A stretch of 17,051 nucleotides of DNA. Source: Candidatus Saccharimonadota bacterium (lineage in GTDB: Bacteria > Patescibacteriota > Saccharimonadia > Saccharimonadales > JACDFO01). The position numbers and the translations under genes were made by a program. Under the pieces are notes generated by a model, which was not told where the DNA came from, searched no databases, and saw only the letters and a program-made list of their open reading frames with translations. How positions within the stretch are numbered: position 1 is the stretch's first letter; the number at the start of each line of letters is the position of its first letter. Below, piece by piece: positions 1-7,519 of this stretch. The stretch spans positions 1 to 17,051 of the forward strand of contig JACDFO010000020.1 of NCBI GenBank assembly GCA_013815785.1. The letters run 5' to 3'.

Positions 1-488
1 ACTAACGTCTGACCAGGGTTTGCACCGCGTTTGGCGAAGTTAGAAGTCAAACTAACGCGTGAAGCCGCACCTTGACGGATATCTGTGTACACGACCGTAA
101 CAACATTAGAATCCGGACCCGCCTGGTCAAGTGCATCGTATACACGAGCCACAAGTTCGTTCTGACCATTAAAAAGATCAATAATAATCGAGTAGCTACC
201 ACCTTTACATACCACCGAACCGGCGAACACGTTGTTTTTGAATACTTTGACCAGTAAATCATTTTGACAAATCCCACTAACCGTAATCGGCAGCGTCCTA
301 AAGCCCTGACCATTGGTTGGAACCGAAATGGTAGCCCCAGTAGTAGGCGGCGGAGCTGATAATTTACCTTCAATGCCAACCGAACCACTTTGAGGGTTTT
401 CTACTTGGGCTGCGACAGGACTAAGGGTTACAGCTAAACCCAGACTGCAACATATCAAACCTAGTACAATTACTCGCAATCTCTTCAT
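1..488 (-). CDS. Secreted Ig-like surface protein, 3' part beyond the window (partial)
   Basis: The frame is open from an ATG at 488 to the window edge, about 162 codons, with the C-terminus missing. Residues 1-27 form a signal peptide: a basic MKRLR start, a hydrophobic core and a cleavage site near PVAA-Q. A Pro/Thr-rich linker follows, then one Ig-like beta-sandwich (about residues 50-135) containing TISVPTNGQGF, ITVSGIC, FAGSVVC and NGQNELVARVYDALDQAG. This pattern is common in bacterial extracellular Ig-like domains. The two Cys in GIC and VVC could form a disulfide. It is the last visible gene of the minus-strand surface locus, 90 bp after the DUF916-like gene, and has its own good promoter just upstream. 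It has no clear SD. The role is probably adhesion or surface display. The specific function is unknown and the missing part could hold an anchor. Confidence 0.8.
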   Translation of the reverse strand, partial: MKRLRVIVLGLICCSLGLAVTLSPVAAQVENPQSGSVGIEGKLSAPPPTTGATISVPTNGQGFRTLPITVSGICQNDLLVKVFKNNVFAGSVVCKGGSYSIIIDLFNGQNELVARVYDALDQAGPDSNVVTVVYTDIRQGAASRVSLTSNFAKRGANPGQTL

Positions 489-497
489 CTTAGAAGT

Positions 498-526
498 AGT
501 GTACGTTGTGAGCGGTTTAAGCTCAA
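498..526 (-). promoter_or_regulatory. Promoter of the Ig-like protein gene, probably leaderless
   Basis: On the minus strand, TTGAGC (521-526) lies 17 bp from TACACT (498-503). Only 9 nt separate the -10 box from the ATG at 488, so transcription should start within a few bases of the start codon. No SD is present, which fits a leaderless transcript. Confidence 0.5.
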
Positions 527-541
527 GCATATACTGGTTCT

Positions 542-577
542 GGCGCAAAATAGTAGTGCGCCCTTGCCATTTTGGCA
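542..577 (-). terminator. Two short hairpins after the DUF916-like gene, possible weak terminator
   Basis: Just past the stop of the upstream gene are two inverted repeats: TGCCA/TGGCA (565-577, 3-nt loop) and GGCGCA/TGCGCC (542-562, 9-nt loop). Neither is followed by a U tract on the minus strand, so intrinsic termination would be weak. Their place between a stop codon and the next promoter is the main argument for a role. Confidence 0.3.
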
Positions 578-578
578 G

Positions 579-1562
579 TTATTTTTTGCCGTGCTTGGTT
601 TTTGGAACACTTAGGCGGCGATAAAGGAAATATCCACCGGCTGCAACGCCGATAACTAGAAGTGCCAGCACTATGAGCGACCACGCCGGCAAATACCAGA
701 ATGTTGCCGATGAGCTAATTAGTTCTCCCCCGCCCTGACTGTAACCAAGATTAGCGCTTATAGTATAACGACCAATCCAGCCTTTTGAAGGTTTAGATAA
801 TGAATCGTCAAACTTGCGAATACTATCGGGCAAAATATTCGCCCTAGGCTCAACGTTGTTAAGTTCGTATTCTGCAACTACCGCACCGAACATATTCTTG
901 ACTTGCACTTTACCGAACGGCTGTACATGTATATCACCGCTGTTTTTAAGACGCGTCAACACACTCACATCACCGCTAGTAAAAAAGCTCTTAGCTCTGC
1001 CATTTTGGCCGGCTGTTAATTCTAAAAGATCCAATCTTTCAGTAAGGTTACCTGGTACACGAACCAAAACAATCGTACCAACACTAGCAGTTAAACCAAC
1101 ATTCCCCGCACCTGTGGCACTGGCTGGGACAAAGCGAATAGCACCATAATAACCACCAGAATTTGCGTTTTCAGGCACGCGAATATTAACGTTTACATCC
1201 TTCTTTTCTCGCGGTCCCAGGTTAATATCTGGCAATACTTCTACTAGCGATTTAAAGTTATTTTTAGGTGCAGGCACACTGTCATCTAAAATCAGGCGAG
1301 GCTCGCCATTTTCTATCTCATTACTAATAAAATTATTAACTACAGGTTGAGCAACGACACTAGCGTCGGTCGGATTCTCAACGCTAACTACTAGCTGGCG
1401 ATTGCTTCCTTTTTCGATAACATACTCACTGCGCACAGGTGAAATTCTAAAACCGTTGCCCGATCCGGTGGTTGTTTGCGCACTTGTGGTCGCTGCAACA
1501 ACAAATAACACCATGATCGATGCCACGATTGCCGCGCTAGTCCGTTTTAATACTCCAGTCAT
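579..1562 (-). CDS. Membrane-anchored DUF916/WxL-interacting-like surface protein
   Basis: The 327-aa protein starts at an ATG preceded by GAGGGG with 7-nt spacing. The frame stays open further upstream, but that part has no SD and would run into the preceding gene. A signal peptide (residues 1-28, cleaved near TTSA-Q) is followed by FRISPVRSEYVIEKG and a VENPTD segment, as in the N-terminal domain of DUF916 proteins. A second beta domain contains VGTIVLVRVPG and RLKNSGDIHVQPFGKV. A single membrane helix (about 293-315) ends in a basic tail, LYRRLSVPKTKHGKK. This layout of two beta domains plus a C-terminal helix is that of the WxL-interacting proteins of Gram-positive Csc clusters, which hold WxL proteins and peptidoglycan. 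It lies directly after three secreted beta-proteins that could be its partners. The family call is by pattern and moderately sure; the partner role is inferred. Confidence 0.72.
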   Translation of the reverse strand: MTGVLKRTSAAIVASIMVLFVVAATTSAQTTTGSGNGFRISPVRSEYVIEKGSNRQLVVSVENPTDASVVAQPVVNNFISNEIENGEPRLILDDSVPAPKNNFKSLVEVLPDINLGPREKKDVNVNIRVPENANSGGYYGAIRFVPASATGAGNVGLTASVGTIVLVRVPGNLTERLDLLELTAGQNGRAKSFFTSGDVSVLTRLKNSGDIHVQPFGKVQVKNMFGAVVAEYELNNVEPRANILPDSIRKFDDSLSKPSKGWIGRYTISANLGYSQGGGELISSSATFWYLPAWSLIVLALLVIGVAAGGYFLYRRLSVPKTKHGKK

Positions 1563-1620
1563 ATTTCTACCCCTCGTTTTGTTTACTATTAGCGTTATAT
1601 GGCCAATACTAACATAATCC

Positions 1621-2688
1621 TTAAAAATTCGCCAAGCAGATAAATGAGATGGTTGTAGCATACACGCCCGCTGGCTGATTAGTACCGATATTTGCGATAT
1701 AACTAACGGTAAACTTGCGGTAATCATTTGGGCCTGGCGCACTAGCAACTACATCGCCTGACTGAAAACGGTATAGGTTTGGATTATTGTAATTAGCATT
1801 CACCCCCGCAACTCCAGGACCGGTAGGGTCGGCCCCAATGGCTGGATTGGCGTTAGCCCTAAGATTAAGCCCAAACTGGCTGGTACCGGCGCTAGATGCC
1901 GTCTGCGAAGCCAAAGGCGTAATAACGTTGGTACCGGAAGTAAGTGTTGTGCCGCTTAGTGTAATGCTTAGGCCTGAAGGGGCGTTAGTTACTGCTACCA
2001 TTTCGGACTGGGCGCTCTTGGTTTGACTGGTAGAGAATTCACCGAGGTCGATTAAAAAGCTAGTGGCTGTAGAACAGTCAAAACCAACAATAGTTACGCT
2101 GGCGCAAAAACGTAAAAACGGTGGCACTTCGGCGCTCACATTGAACTGCCTGTTGACAGATAGTGCTATACCGCCCTGCTGAATTGCTATGCCAGTGGCG
2201 TCATCTGAGCTAAAAGTGCGCAATCGGATATAAAAAGTGCCTACATCTGTGGGATTCATGATGTTATCAAACTCATACTCTACGTCTGCAGTAGTCACAA
2301 GTACCGGAAAGCGGGTTAGTATAATGTTATTAGCGTTTGAATTAGCATGTATGCTGAACCCTGTTTCGCCGGTCTGACTGACAATGTTTGTGCTCGTAGC
2401 ATCAAAGCCATTAGGGGCAACGCAGGCTGATTCTGGGATAGGATCGTTAGAACAAAATTCTAACTGCACAGAGCCGACTGGCGATACAAAATCAGTAAAA
2501 GTAAAACTGACCACGTGCGTAGTGTTTGCCCCGGCAGCGCTATCTGACATTTTGTCACTGCGGTTTAATAGCGTGGTAGCAGCAAAAACAGACGGCACTG
2601 ATTGAATCATCAGTGCCGCCGTAAAGAGAACTATGCTTAGAACTAATTTGAGTGAACGGTCAGTCTTGTTTGCTCGCTTTGTTTGCAT
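1621..2688 (-). CDS. Secreted beta-rich surface protein, WxL-like C-terminal end
   Basis: The 355-aa protein has a signal peptide (about residues 12-36, cleaved near SVFA-A). The first extracellular domain has a short Cys loop (C79-C89, FCSNDP...ESACVAPNGFD) that is closely matched in the 410-aa neighbour. A second domain has C195 and C205. The C-terminal domain (about 265-355) contains GTSQFGLNLRANANPAIGAD, a GDVVA strand and the ending AGVYATTISFICLANF. There is no LPXTG motif, membrane helix or lipobox after the signal, so the protein is released or held non-covalently. The end resembles the WxL terminal strand (Y-x-x-T-[IV]-T-W-x-L) with Phe for Trp. It lies 19 bp after the 410-aa gene, so the two are co-transcribed. 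The domain pattern recurs in CPR surface proteins. Molecular function is unknown; host contact or an envelope layer are possibilities. Confidence 0.8.
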   Translation of the reverse strand: MQTKRANKTDRSLKLVLSIVLFTAALMIQSVPSVFAATTLLNRSDKMSDSAAGANTTHVVSFTFTDFVSPVGSVQLEFCSNDPIPESACVAPNGFDATSTNIVSQTGETGFSIHANSNANNIILTRFPVLVTTADVEYEFDNIMNPTDVGTFYIRLRTFSSDDATGIAIQQGGIALSVNRQFNVSAEVPPFLRFCASVTIVGFDCSTATSFLIDLGEFSTSQTKSAQSEMVAVTNAPSGLSITLSGTTLTSGTNVITPLASQTASSAGTSQFGLNLRANANPAIGADPTGPGVAGVNANYNNPNLYRFQSGDVVASAPGPNDYRKFTVSYIANIGTNQPAGVYATTISFICLANF

Positions 2689-2707
2689 AGTCCTGTCATT
2701 GCAACCT

Positions 2708-3940
2708 CTAGTAGTTACCTGTGGCGATGAACGTCAAGGTAGATGTGTAAATACCCGGTTCGGTAGTTGTTGCGATGTTACCTATGAACACCAGCACACC
2801 AGTTGACTGTGCACCAGGGGTTTTGGAGGCAATTGTGTTACCAAACGTAGTCGATAAGTTATTGCCAGCCGTTGTAACGTCGAAGGCAAACAAGGCTGCG
2901 CCAGCACCACCAGGTGCGGCCGTACCGGCAGTTTGTGTTGTAGCGCTACACGCACCGTCATCGTAAGGCGTGGCTGGAGTTAGTCCAGCTACCCCGCCGC
3001 CAGTATCGCGGTAGGTACAGAAGCCAAATTCTTCTGTTCCAGCCGTACTGTTGTTTGCAGTGGCACCCATACCATTAATCGTAAAGCTGCCTGATGTCAG
3101 CGTCGCACCTTTGGCACGGATGGTTACGTTGTTGGAAGCGTTAGTCGAGACGTTGTATTTGGCAGTTTTATCTACGAAAGGTCCCGCATCGCTAAGTACC
3201 CCATTAGTGTCTCCTAATGGCACTGCTGTACCAGAAACTGCGGAACAGTCTGTGTAGTTAGCGGCCGATGTGTAAACACAGAATGTCAAGCGCTCTTGAA
3301 CCTTAGCCGTCACCGTAATCTGTGCCGCTGTACTGAGAGCAACACCACCAGCGTGTGCCAACGGTGGTTCTGCGCCAGGAGCAATTGAGGTATAGCTTTG
3401 TGCGCCACCAGTGGTCGTAAAGGTTAGAATACGAGCGTAAAATGTCGTATTCGAGTTAGTTGGGTTGGTAATACCGTCGTTACCGGCTGCCCCGCCTAAG
3501 TCGAATGAAATTGTGGTGCTACCAGCAACGTTGGCTGCTGTACGTGCTAGAACAACTTTGTTGGCTGTTGTGGCGGCGTCAACTGTCCAGTCAGTTACTC
3601 CACTTTGCTGAGGGACAGGCACAACAAGGTTAGTTTCGTTTGTATCAAAACCGGTTGGGGCGGTACATGTATCGCCAATAATAGGGCTGTTGGCGCAAAA
3701 ATCAACAACCAAACCTCCGATGTTGCCGCCCGATGGCACAACAAAACTGACGTCATATGTAACGTCTTGACCGGCAGTACTGGCACCTGAGGCCGAACTG
3801 CTCATTTTAATTTCTCGGGCCGTGATCAGTCCGTATGCGCTTGCTTTCTGGCGAGAGAGGAGAGGTGACATACTCGCCAAAACCAGCAAAACAGCAACAG
3901 CTAGTGCTGAGGGCCGTCTAAGCTTGTCTGTTAAAACCAT
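2708..3940 (-). CDS. Secreted beta-rich surface protein, larger paralogue
   Basis: The 410-aa protein is a paralogue of the following 355-aa gene product. It has a signal peptide (residues 1-35, cleaved near KASA-Y). A first domain carries C82-C92 in DFCANSPIIGDTCTAPTGFD. A second domain has C221 and C232 (LTFCVYT...YTDCS). The C-terminal domain has GTEEFGFC, an extra Cys pair (C308, C331) and the ending PGIYTSTLTFIATGNY. The sequence is rich in Ala, Thr, Gly and Ser and poor in Lys and Arg, as expected for an exposed secreted protein. The ATG follows a strong AAAGGAG SD with 8-nt spacing, an A-rich leader and a good promoter, so this may be the most strongly expressed gene of the locus. It could be an S-layer-like or adhesive subunit, but no enzyme motif is visible and function is unassigned. 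Confidence 0.8.
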   Translation of the reverse strand: MVLTDKLRRPSALAVAVLLVLASMSPLLSRQKASAYGLITAREIKMSSSASGASTAGQDVTYDVSFVVPSGGNIGGLVVDFCANSPIIGDTCTAPTGFDTNETNLVVPVPQQSGVTDWTVDAATTANKVVLARTAANVAGSTTISFDLGGAAGNDGITNPTNSNTTFYARILTFTTTGGAQSYTSIAPGAEPPLAHAGGVALSTAAQITVTAKVQERLTFCVYTSAANYTDCSAVSGTAVPLGDTNGVLSDAGPFVDKTAKYNVSTNASNNVTIRAKGATLTSGSFTINGMGATANNSTAGTEEFGFCTYRDTGGGVAGLTPATPYDDGACSATTQTAGTAAPGGAGAALFAFDVTTAGNNLSTTFGNTIASKTPGAQSTGVLVFIGNIATTTEPGIYTSTLTFIATGNY

Positions 3941-3990
3941 AGAAGTTTCTCCTTTGTATGGATTTTTTTATTTTTGTAGTAGACGCGCTA

Positions 3991-4019
3991 AATGTACCAT
4001 GCGCTTATGCTAAAAGCAA
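3991..4019 (-). promoter_or_regulatory. Internal promoter for the 410-aa surface gene
   Basis: Minus-strand TTGCTT (4014-4019) lies 17 bp from TACATT (3991-3996). A start near 3984 would give a roughly 45-nt, A-rich leader ending in AAAGGAG. Spacing is ideal and the -35 box is moderate. It would let the 410-aa gene and those after it be expressed apart from the 246-aa gene. Confidence 0.45.
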
Positions 4020-4053
4020 TAGTTATAACCCTAAAGTTATCCACAGATTCGTA

Positions 4054-4794
4054 TCAATAGGTGCCGGTGGCGACTAAAATATGATTAAAGGTATACTGAC
4101 CAGACTCTGTTGTGTCGCTGATATTAAATATGTAGGACATAGTATAAATAGTTACGCTGGTGCTTTTAACTGAGCGGGCAATGACGTCACCTTTATTATA
4201 TTTGAATTGATTTATTGTATCGTATCCACTCTCTACCTGGCCGAATGAGAATGTTGCATCTGGTACTTGCTGCAACTCAGCGCCTACATCAGGTGCAGAG
4301 TTATCTTTGAGATTAATACCGAACTGTTCTGTACCAGGACTGGATGCTGTGGGCGAGCCAAGTGGTGCGATAGTTTGAGCAGGATTAGATACATTAGCAG
4401 GCGGGTCTGACTCTGTTCGCACAACATATCCACTGGCCTGCCATGCGCGCACATAAAAAGAACCGGAAGCTGTGGAAACGGATGACGGGTTAAGGTAACC
4501 AAGATCTATATTGGCAGCCGTGACGACAAATTCAATAAACGGTTCATCGGTAGTATTAAAACCGGCATAAGCCTGATAATTCAAACTAGCCGTGTTACCG
4601 ATAGTCAGTTCGCCGGCAGTTTGGCGGGCGCGATACGTACCAGAGACTGCGTCAAGTTCTCCGCCAGTTCCAAAAATAGTCTGGTCTACACGGTAATTGG
4701 TAGATGACGATGATTGTGCAAATACCCCTGCAGGAATGTATGCCAAAAGCATGGCCAGTACTAGCGACAACCCTTTTTGTCTGTTTTTTCTCAT
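4054..4794 (-). CDS. Secreted beta-rich surface protein, smaller paralogue
   Basis: The 246-aa protein has a signal peptide (residues 1-26, cleaved at GVFA-Q). The N-terminal region (about 30-90) reads SSSTNYRVDQTIFGTGGEL, then SGTYRARQTAGELTIG and SLNYQAYAGF. This repeated S-x-Y / G-x-x-G pattern is common in surface proteins of CPR and other bacteria. The C-terminal domain (about 150-246) shares GTEQFGINLKDNSAPDVGAE, a KGDVIA strand and a YTMSYIFNI strand with the 355-aa paralogue. It ends in SGQYTFNHILVATGTY. It has no cysteine. It is the first gene of the minus-strand surface locus, with AAGGT before its ATG, and is divergent from the beta-repeat membrane protein. Function is unknown; export and paralogy are clear. 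Confidence 0.78.
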   Translation of the reverse strand: MRKNRQKGLSLVLAMLLAYIPAGVFAQSSSSTNYRVDQTIFGTGGELDAVSGTYRARQTAGELTIGNTASLNYQAYAGFNTTDEPFIEFVVTAANIDLGYLNPSSVSTASGSFYVRAWQASGYVVRTESDPPANVSNPAQTIAPLGSPTASSPGTEQFGINLKDNSAPDVGAELQQVPDATFSFGQVESGYDTINQFKYNKGDVIARSVKSTSVTIYTMSYIFNISDTTESGQYTFNHILVATGTY

Positions 4795-4830
4795 ATTACC
4801 TTAATTCTAACATAAGCATATCGGAGCTAC

Positions 4831-4860
4831 CTGACTGGTGCGTAAGGTGTGTTATATAGT
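4831..4860 (+). promoter_or_regulatory. Promoter for the beta-repeat membrane protein
   Basis: CTGACT (4831-4836) and TATAGT (4855-4860) are 18 bp apart. The -10 box lies 23 bp before the ATG at 4884, giving a leader of about 16 nt that contains AGTAGGTGG. The GG of that SD-like run is very close to the ATG. Confidence 0.45.
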
Positions 4861-4883
4861 ATGCTTATGCTTAAGTAGGTGGC

Positions 4884-5861
4884 ATGGAAGAAAATAAAGC
4901 AGACAATTCATTAGACGACAGCAACTCCCTTGAAAGTACGGGAACGTCCTCACCCGACGAAAATTCAGTGGGTAGTGCTGGGGGGGACAAAAAAGCAGAA
5001 CATAAAAAAAAGCGGTTTGGCGGAGGCATAAAAGGTCTGGCTAGCCATTTGAATATATATTTGCTTTTATTCATACTAATCTTAGTCTTGGCAGCCTTTG
5101 TGGTGTTTATCGGTTTGCAACGCAGTAAGAAAGAGCTGGCCCAGCCAACTATCACCACCACACCGCTCACACAAGAAGCATTAGACCAAATAAACAACAC
5201 TGACACCACCGTTGGGGACCCTAAACAAACACTGTCTATCGAGTCGAATGCTATTTTTTCTGGAGGCGTGCTGGTTAAAGGCAGTTTGGATGTTGCCGGA
5301 GCCATAAAAGTCGGTGGAGCCTTGAACTTGCCTGGCATTACTGTGTCTGGGGCAAGCAGTTTTGATCAAATAAATGCCAACGGCTTAGCCGTATCAGGTG
5401 ACAGCGGCCTACAAGGCAGCTTGAACGTACAGAAAAATTTGACTGTGGCCGGTTCAGCACAGTTTGGAGGCCCAGTTTCTGTACCGCAGCTCAGCGTGCA
5501 AAGTTTAGTACTTACTGGCGATTTGGCTATTACTCGTCATATAGATGCTGGCGGCGGCACCCCGGGCCTTTCGAATGGGACAGCTCTAGGGGGTGGTGGA
5601 ACTGCATCTATTAGTGGCTCCGATACGGCCGGTACTTTAACAATAAACACTGGTAGTGCCCCCGGAGTTGGTTGTTTTGCAACTATTAATTTTGTACAGA
5701 GATTCAACGGTGTTCCGCACGTCGTTATAACACCGGTTGGTTCAGCAGCGGCAAACATTAATTACTACATAAACCGTACCACCAGCAGCTTTAGCATTTG
5801 CACAACCAACCCTGCACCAGGTGGTGCCAATTTCTCGTTTGATTATATAGCGATCGATTAG
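4884..5861 (+). CDS. Type II membrane protein with extracellular beta-repeat stalk and fibre-tip-like domain
   Basis: The 325-aa protein has no cleavable signal. An acidic cytoplasmic head (1-38) and a basic stop (AEHKKKRF) precede one membrane helix (about 58-78), so the C-terminus faces outside. Residues 117-218 are a run of short repeats such as GGVLVKGSLDVAGAIKVGGAL and GLQGSLNVQKNLTVAGSAQFG. They look like a beta-helix or bactofilin-like/tail-fibre stalk. The C-terminal domain (about 238-325) contains SGSDTAGTLTINTG, CFATINFVQRF, PHVVITPVGSAAANINYY and the ending NFSFDYIAID, with Cys at 264 and 306. It resembles fibre-tip domains of phage and surface proteins. It is a lone plus-strand gene between the minus-strand surface and ATPase operons. 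The likely role is a surface-anchored, perhaps oligomeric, spike or adhesin. Topology is confident; function is inferred. Confidence 0.8.
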   Translation: MEENKADNSLDDSNSLESTGTSSPDENSVGSAGGDKKAEHKKKRFGGGIKGLASHLNIYLLLFILILVLAAFVVFIGLQRSKKELAQPTITTTPLTQEALDQINNTDTTVGDPKQTLSIESNAIFSGGVLVKGSLDVAGAIKVGGALNLPGITVSGASSFDQINANGLAVSGDSGLQGSLNVQKNLTVAGSAQFGGPVSVPQLSVQSLVLTGDLAITRHIDAGGGTPGLSNGTALGGGGTASISGSDTAGTLTINTGSAPGVGCFATINFVQRFNGVPHVVITPVGSAAANINYYINRTTSSFSICTTNPAPGGANFSFDYIAID

Positions 5862-5898
5862 CTTGCCTTAATCTAAACGAACTATTTGTAATGATATT

Positions 5899-6195
5899 TT
5901 AAACATCTAGAAAGACCACGACTTCGTCGGCTTTGACGTGCATGATACCGCGTACAATTGGTATTTTTTCTTCTCCGCTGTCACTGCGTACTATAACGTC
6001 GCCAGTATTGATAAGTGTCATGAAGTTGTGATGTCTGGGCAAGATATCGAATGGACCGGTATCGTTAACGGCTGAAATACTCTTTGCAAGGCCATCAAAA
6101 TATACCTTGAAAGGTGCATACACTTTAATACGCATATGTTCTGCGTCGCCTGTATTTACTGCAACTTTTGTATCTTTTTTGGTATCCTCGGGCAT
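5899..6195 (-). CDS. atpC: F1-ATPase epsilon subunit, N-terminal domain only
   Basis: The 98-aa product starts at the ATG at 6195, preceded by CAGGT. A longer reading from 6276 would overlap atpD by 65 bp and add unrelated residues. After a charged N-terminal stretch (1-20), MRIKVYAPFKVYFDG through DILPRHHNFMTLINTGDVIV and MHVKADEVVVFLDV match the beta-sandwich of epsilon, which binds gamma and the c-ring. The usual C-terminal helical hairpin (about 45 residues) that inhibits ATP hydrolysis is absent. The usual GILPGH motif reads DILPRHH. It is the last gene of the operon, 16 bp after atpD, with its 3' end facing the plus-strand membrane protein across 37 bp and no visible hairpin terminator. 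The family call is clear from motifs and position. Loss of the inhibitory domain suggests hydrolysis is not regulated in the usual way. Confidence 0.85.
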   Translation of the reverse strand: MPEDTKKDTKVAVNTGDAEHMRIKVYAPFKVYFDGLAKSISAVNDTGPFDILPRHHNFMTLINTGDVIVRSDSGEEKIPIVRGIMHVKADEVVVFLDV

Positions 6196-6211
6196 ATTAT
6201 TGGTACCTGAT

Positions 6212-7519
6212 TTAGGCAACGATCTCTTCAATTGATTGCAACGTCTGTTCACGTGTAAAGAAGTCACCCTCGACACCAGTGTGCTTGGTCATAACGTTCA
6301 TATTCTGTGTAAAGTTAGCGATTAACTTCTTGGCTTTTGCGTAGTCGGCTCGGTCAGAGGCAGAAAGTTCGTTTTCGCCGATGATGGCAATAATACTCTT
6401 TAGTGAATCATATTTTTGCAACAAGGCTTGCACCTGAACACTCAAAACATAATGCCTATCCCCAACAACGTCAGGTGTTAATAGCGACGAGTTGGTGTTG
6501 TTAAGGTCCACGGCAGGGCGCATACCTTGCTCGGCAACTTTACGAGACAATACAATAATAGAGTCGAGTTCGTGCTGAATCATTTGCACCGCCGGGTCAG
6601 AAAGGTCGTCTGCTGGAACATAAATTGTCTGGACTGAGGTAATTGAGCCATTTTCGTTTGAGCTTAGGCGGTCTTGCAACAATTTCACATCCGAAAAAAT
6701 GGTCGGCTCGTAGCCACCTTCGTTGGGAACTTGGTCCAAAATGGTCGAGAGCTCGTTTCTGGCCTGGATATAGCGATACATGTTGTCTGCAAAAAAGAGT
6801 ATGTCCTTTTGTTCTTCGTCACGAAAGTGCTCGGCGAGCGCTACCGCAGACACAGCAATAAGCGAACGTTGTACCGGATTTTCGTTCATTTGCGCAAAAA
6901 ACATACAGGTGTTTTTAAGCAGGTCGTTTTCGCGCAAGGTATCCCAAAGTTCATGACCTTCGCGAATACGCTCACCGATACCAGCAAAGAACGATAACCC
7001 TGAACCGGACTTGGCGATGTTGTTGATGAGCTCCATCGTCAGCACCGTCTTACCAACACCGGCTCCCCCGATAATTCCGATCTTGCGCCCTTTAACGAAC
7101 GGTGTGAAGAAATCAATGACCTTGATGCCGGTTTCTAGGATTTCAGATTTTTGAATCTCAAACTTCGTGGAGTGGCCAGGCAGATTCATAATGTCTTTGT
7201 AAACAATGTCCTCGCCACTTATAGCCGGAAGACCATCCAATGGGTCGCCGAGTGCATCAAGGATACGGCCGATGGTTTTCTCGCCGGTCGGGATTTCTAT
7301 TCCTTTCCCAGTGCATTGGACCGTCATACCTTTTTGAATACGACGATCGGTGCGGACGTTCAGACACATAGCCACACCACCTGTTTCGAGGTGATCCACG
7401 AGCAGCTTGGTGTTATGTCCGTTGTCGACTGCTATAAGCTCGCCGACACGCGGCGATGCTTCATCAAAGCGTACACGCACTACAAGGTCTTTGATCGAGA
7501 CGACAATACCGGCACTCAT
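6212..7519 (-). CDS. atpD: F1-ATPase catalytic beta subunit, divergent
   Basis: The 435-aa protein is the catalytic subunit. It has a beta-barrel N-terminus (1-80), a P-loop GGAGVGKT (151-158), GER with the expected catalytic Glu (183) and phosphate-binding Arg (184), Walker B FFADN (D245), the N246/R249 pair of DNxxR, and SITSVQTIYVPADDLSDPA. These residues suggest it can hydrolyse ATP. Several conserved positions have changed. The adenine-stacking Tyr of GxYPAVDP is Arg334, and the two adenine-pocket Phe around QPFxVAxVF align with Met and His413. DELSEED reads ENELSASD. The protein stops about 25-30 residues early, lacking the HLPEQAFYMVG-type end. The ATG overlaps the gamma stop (ATGA). 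Family identity is certain; altered nucleotide handling is an inference from alignment by eye. Confidence 0.95.
   Translation of the reverse strand: MSAGIVVSIKDLVVRVRFDEASPRVGELIAVDNGHNTKLLVDHLETGGVAMCLNVRTDRRIQKGMTVQCTGKGIEIPTGEKTIGRILDALGDPLDGLPAISGEDIVYKDIMNLPGHSTKFEIQKSEILETGIKVIDFFTPFVKGRKIGIIGGAGVGKTVLTMELINNIAKSGSGLSFFAGIGERIREGHELWDTLRENDLLKNTCMFFAQMNENPVQRSLIAVSAVALAEHFRDEEQKDILFFADNMYRYIQARNELSTILDQVPNEGGYEPTIFSDVKLLQDRLSSNENGSITSVQTIYVPADDLSDPAVQMIQHELDSIIVLSRKVAEQGMRPAVDLNNTNSSLLTPDVVGDRHYVLSVQVQALLQKYDSLKSIIAIIGENELSASDRADYAKAKKLIANFTQNMNVMTKHTGVEGDFFTREQTLQSIEEIVA

Noticed and set aside
47..388. 113-aa minus-strand frame near the window start
   Set aside because: It is a shifted frame inside the Ig-like secreted protein, which has a signal peptide and coherent domain in its own frame.
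1563..1748. N-terminal extension of the DUF916-like protein
   Set aside because: The extension overlaps the upstream gene, has no SD, and would bury a clear signal peptide; the ATG at 1562 has GAGGGG.
4037..4045. Exact DnaA-box consensus TTATCCACA in the gap between two surface genes
   Set aside because: Only one box was noticed, with no AT-rich unwinding region and no dnaA/dnaN/rpmH nearby. One exact 9-mer in 17 kb on two strands is not unlikely by chance.
4871..5338. 155-aa minus-strand open frame opposite the beta-repeat membrane protein
   Set aside because: Low-complexity Pro/Ser composition mirrors the Gly/Ser/Ala-rich repeat on the other strand; no SD or family match.
5862..5898. Shared terminator between the convergent membrane protein and epsilon genes
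   Set aside because: The 37-bp gap contains no inverted repeat with a T tract.
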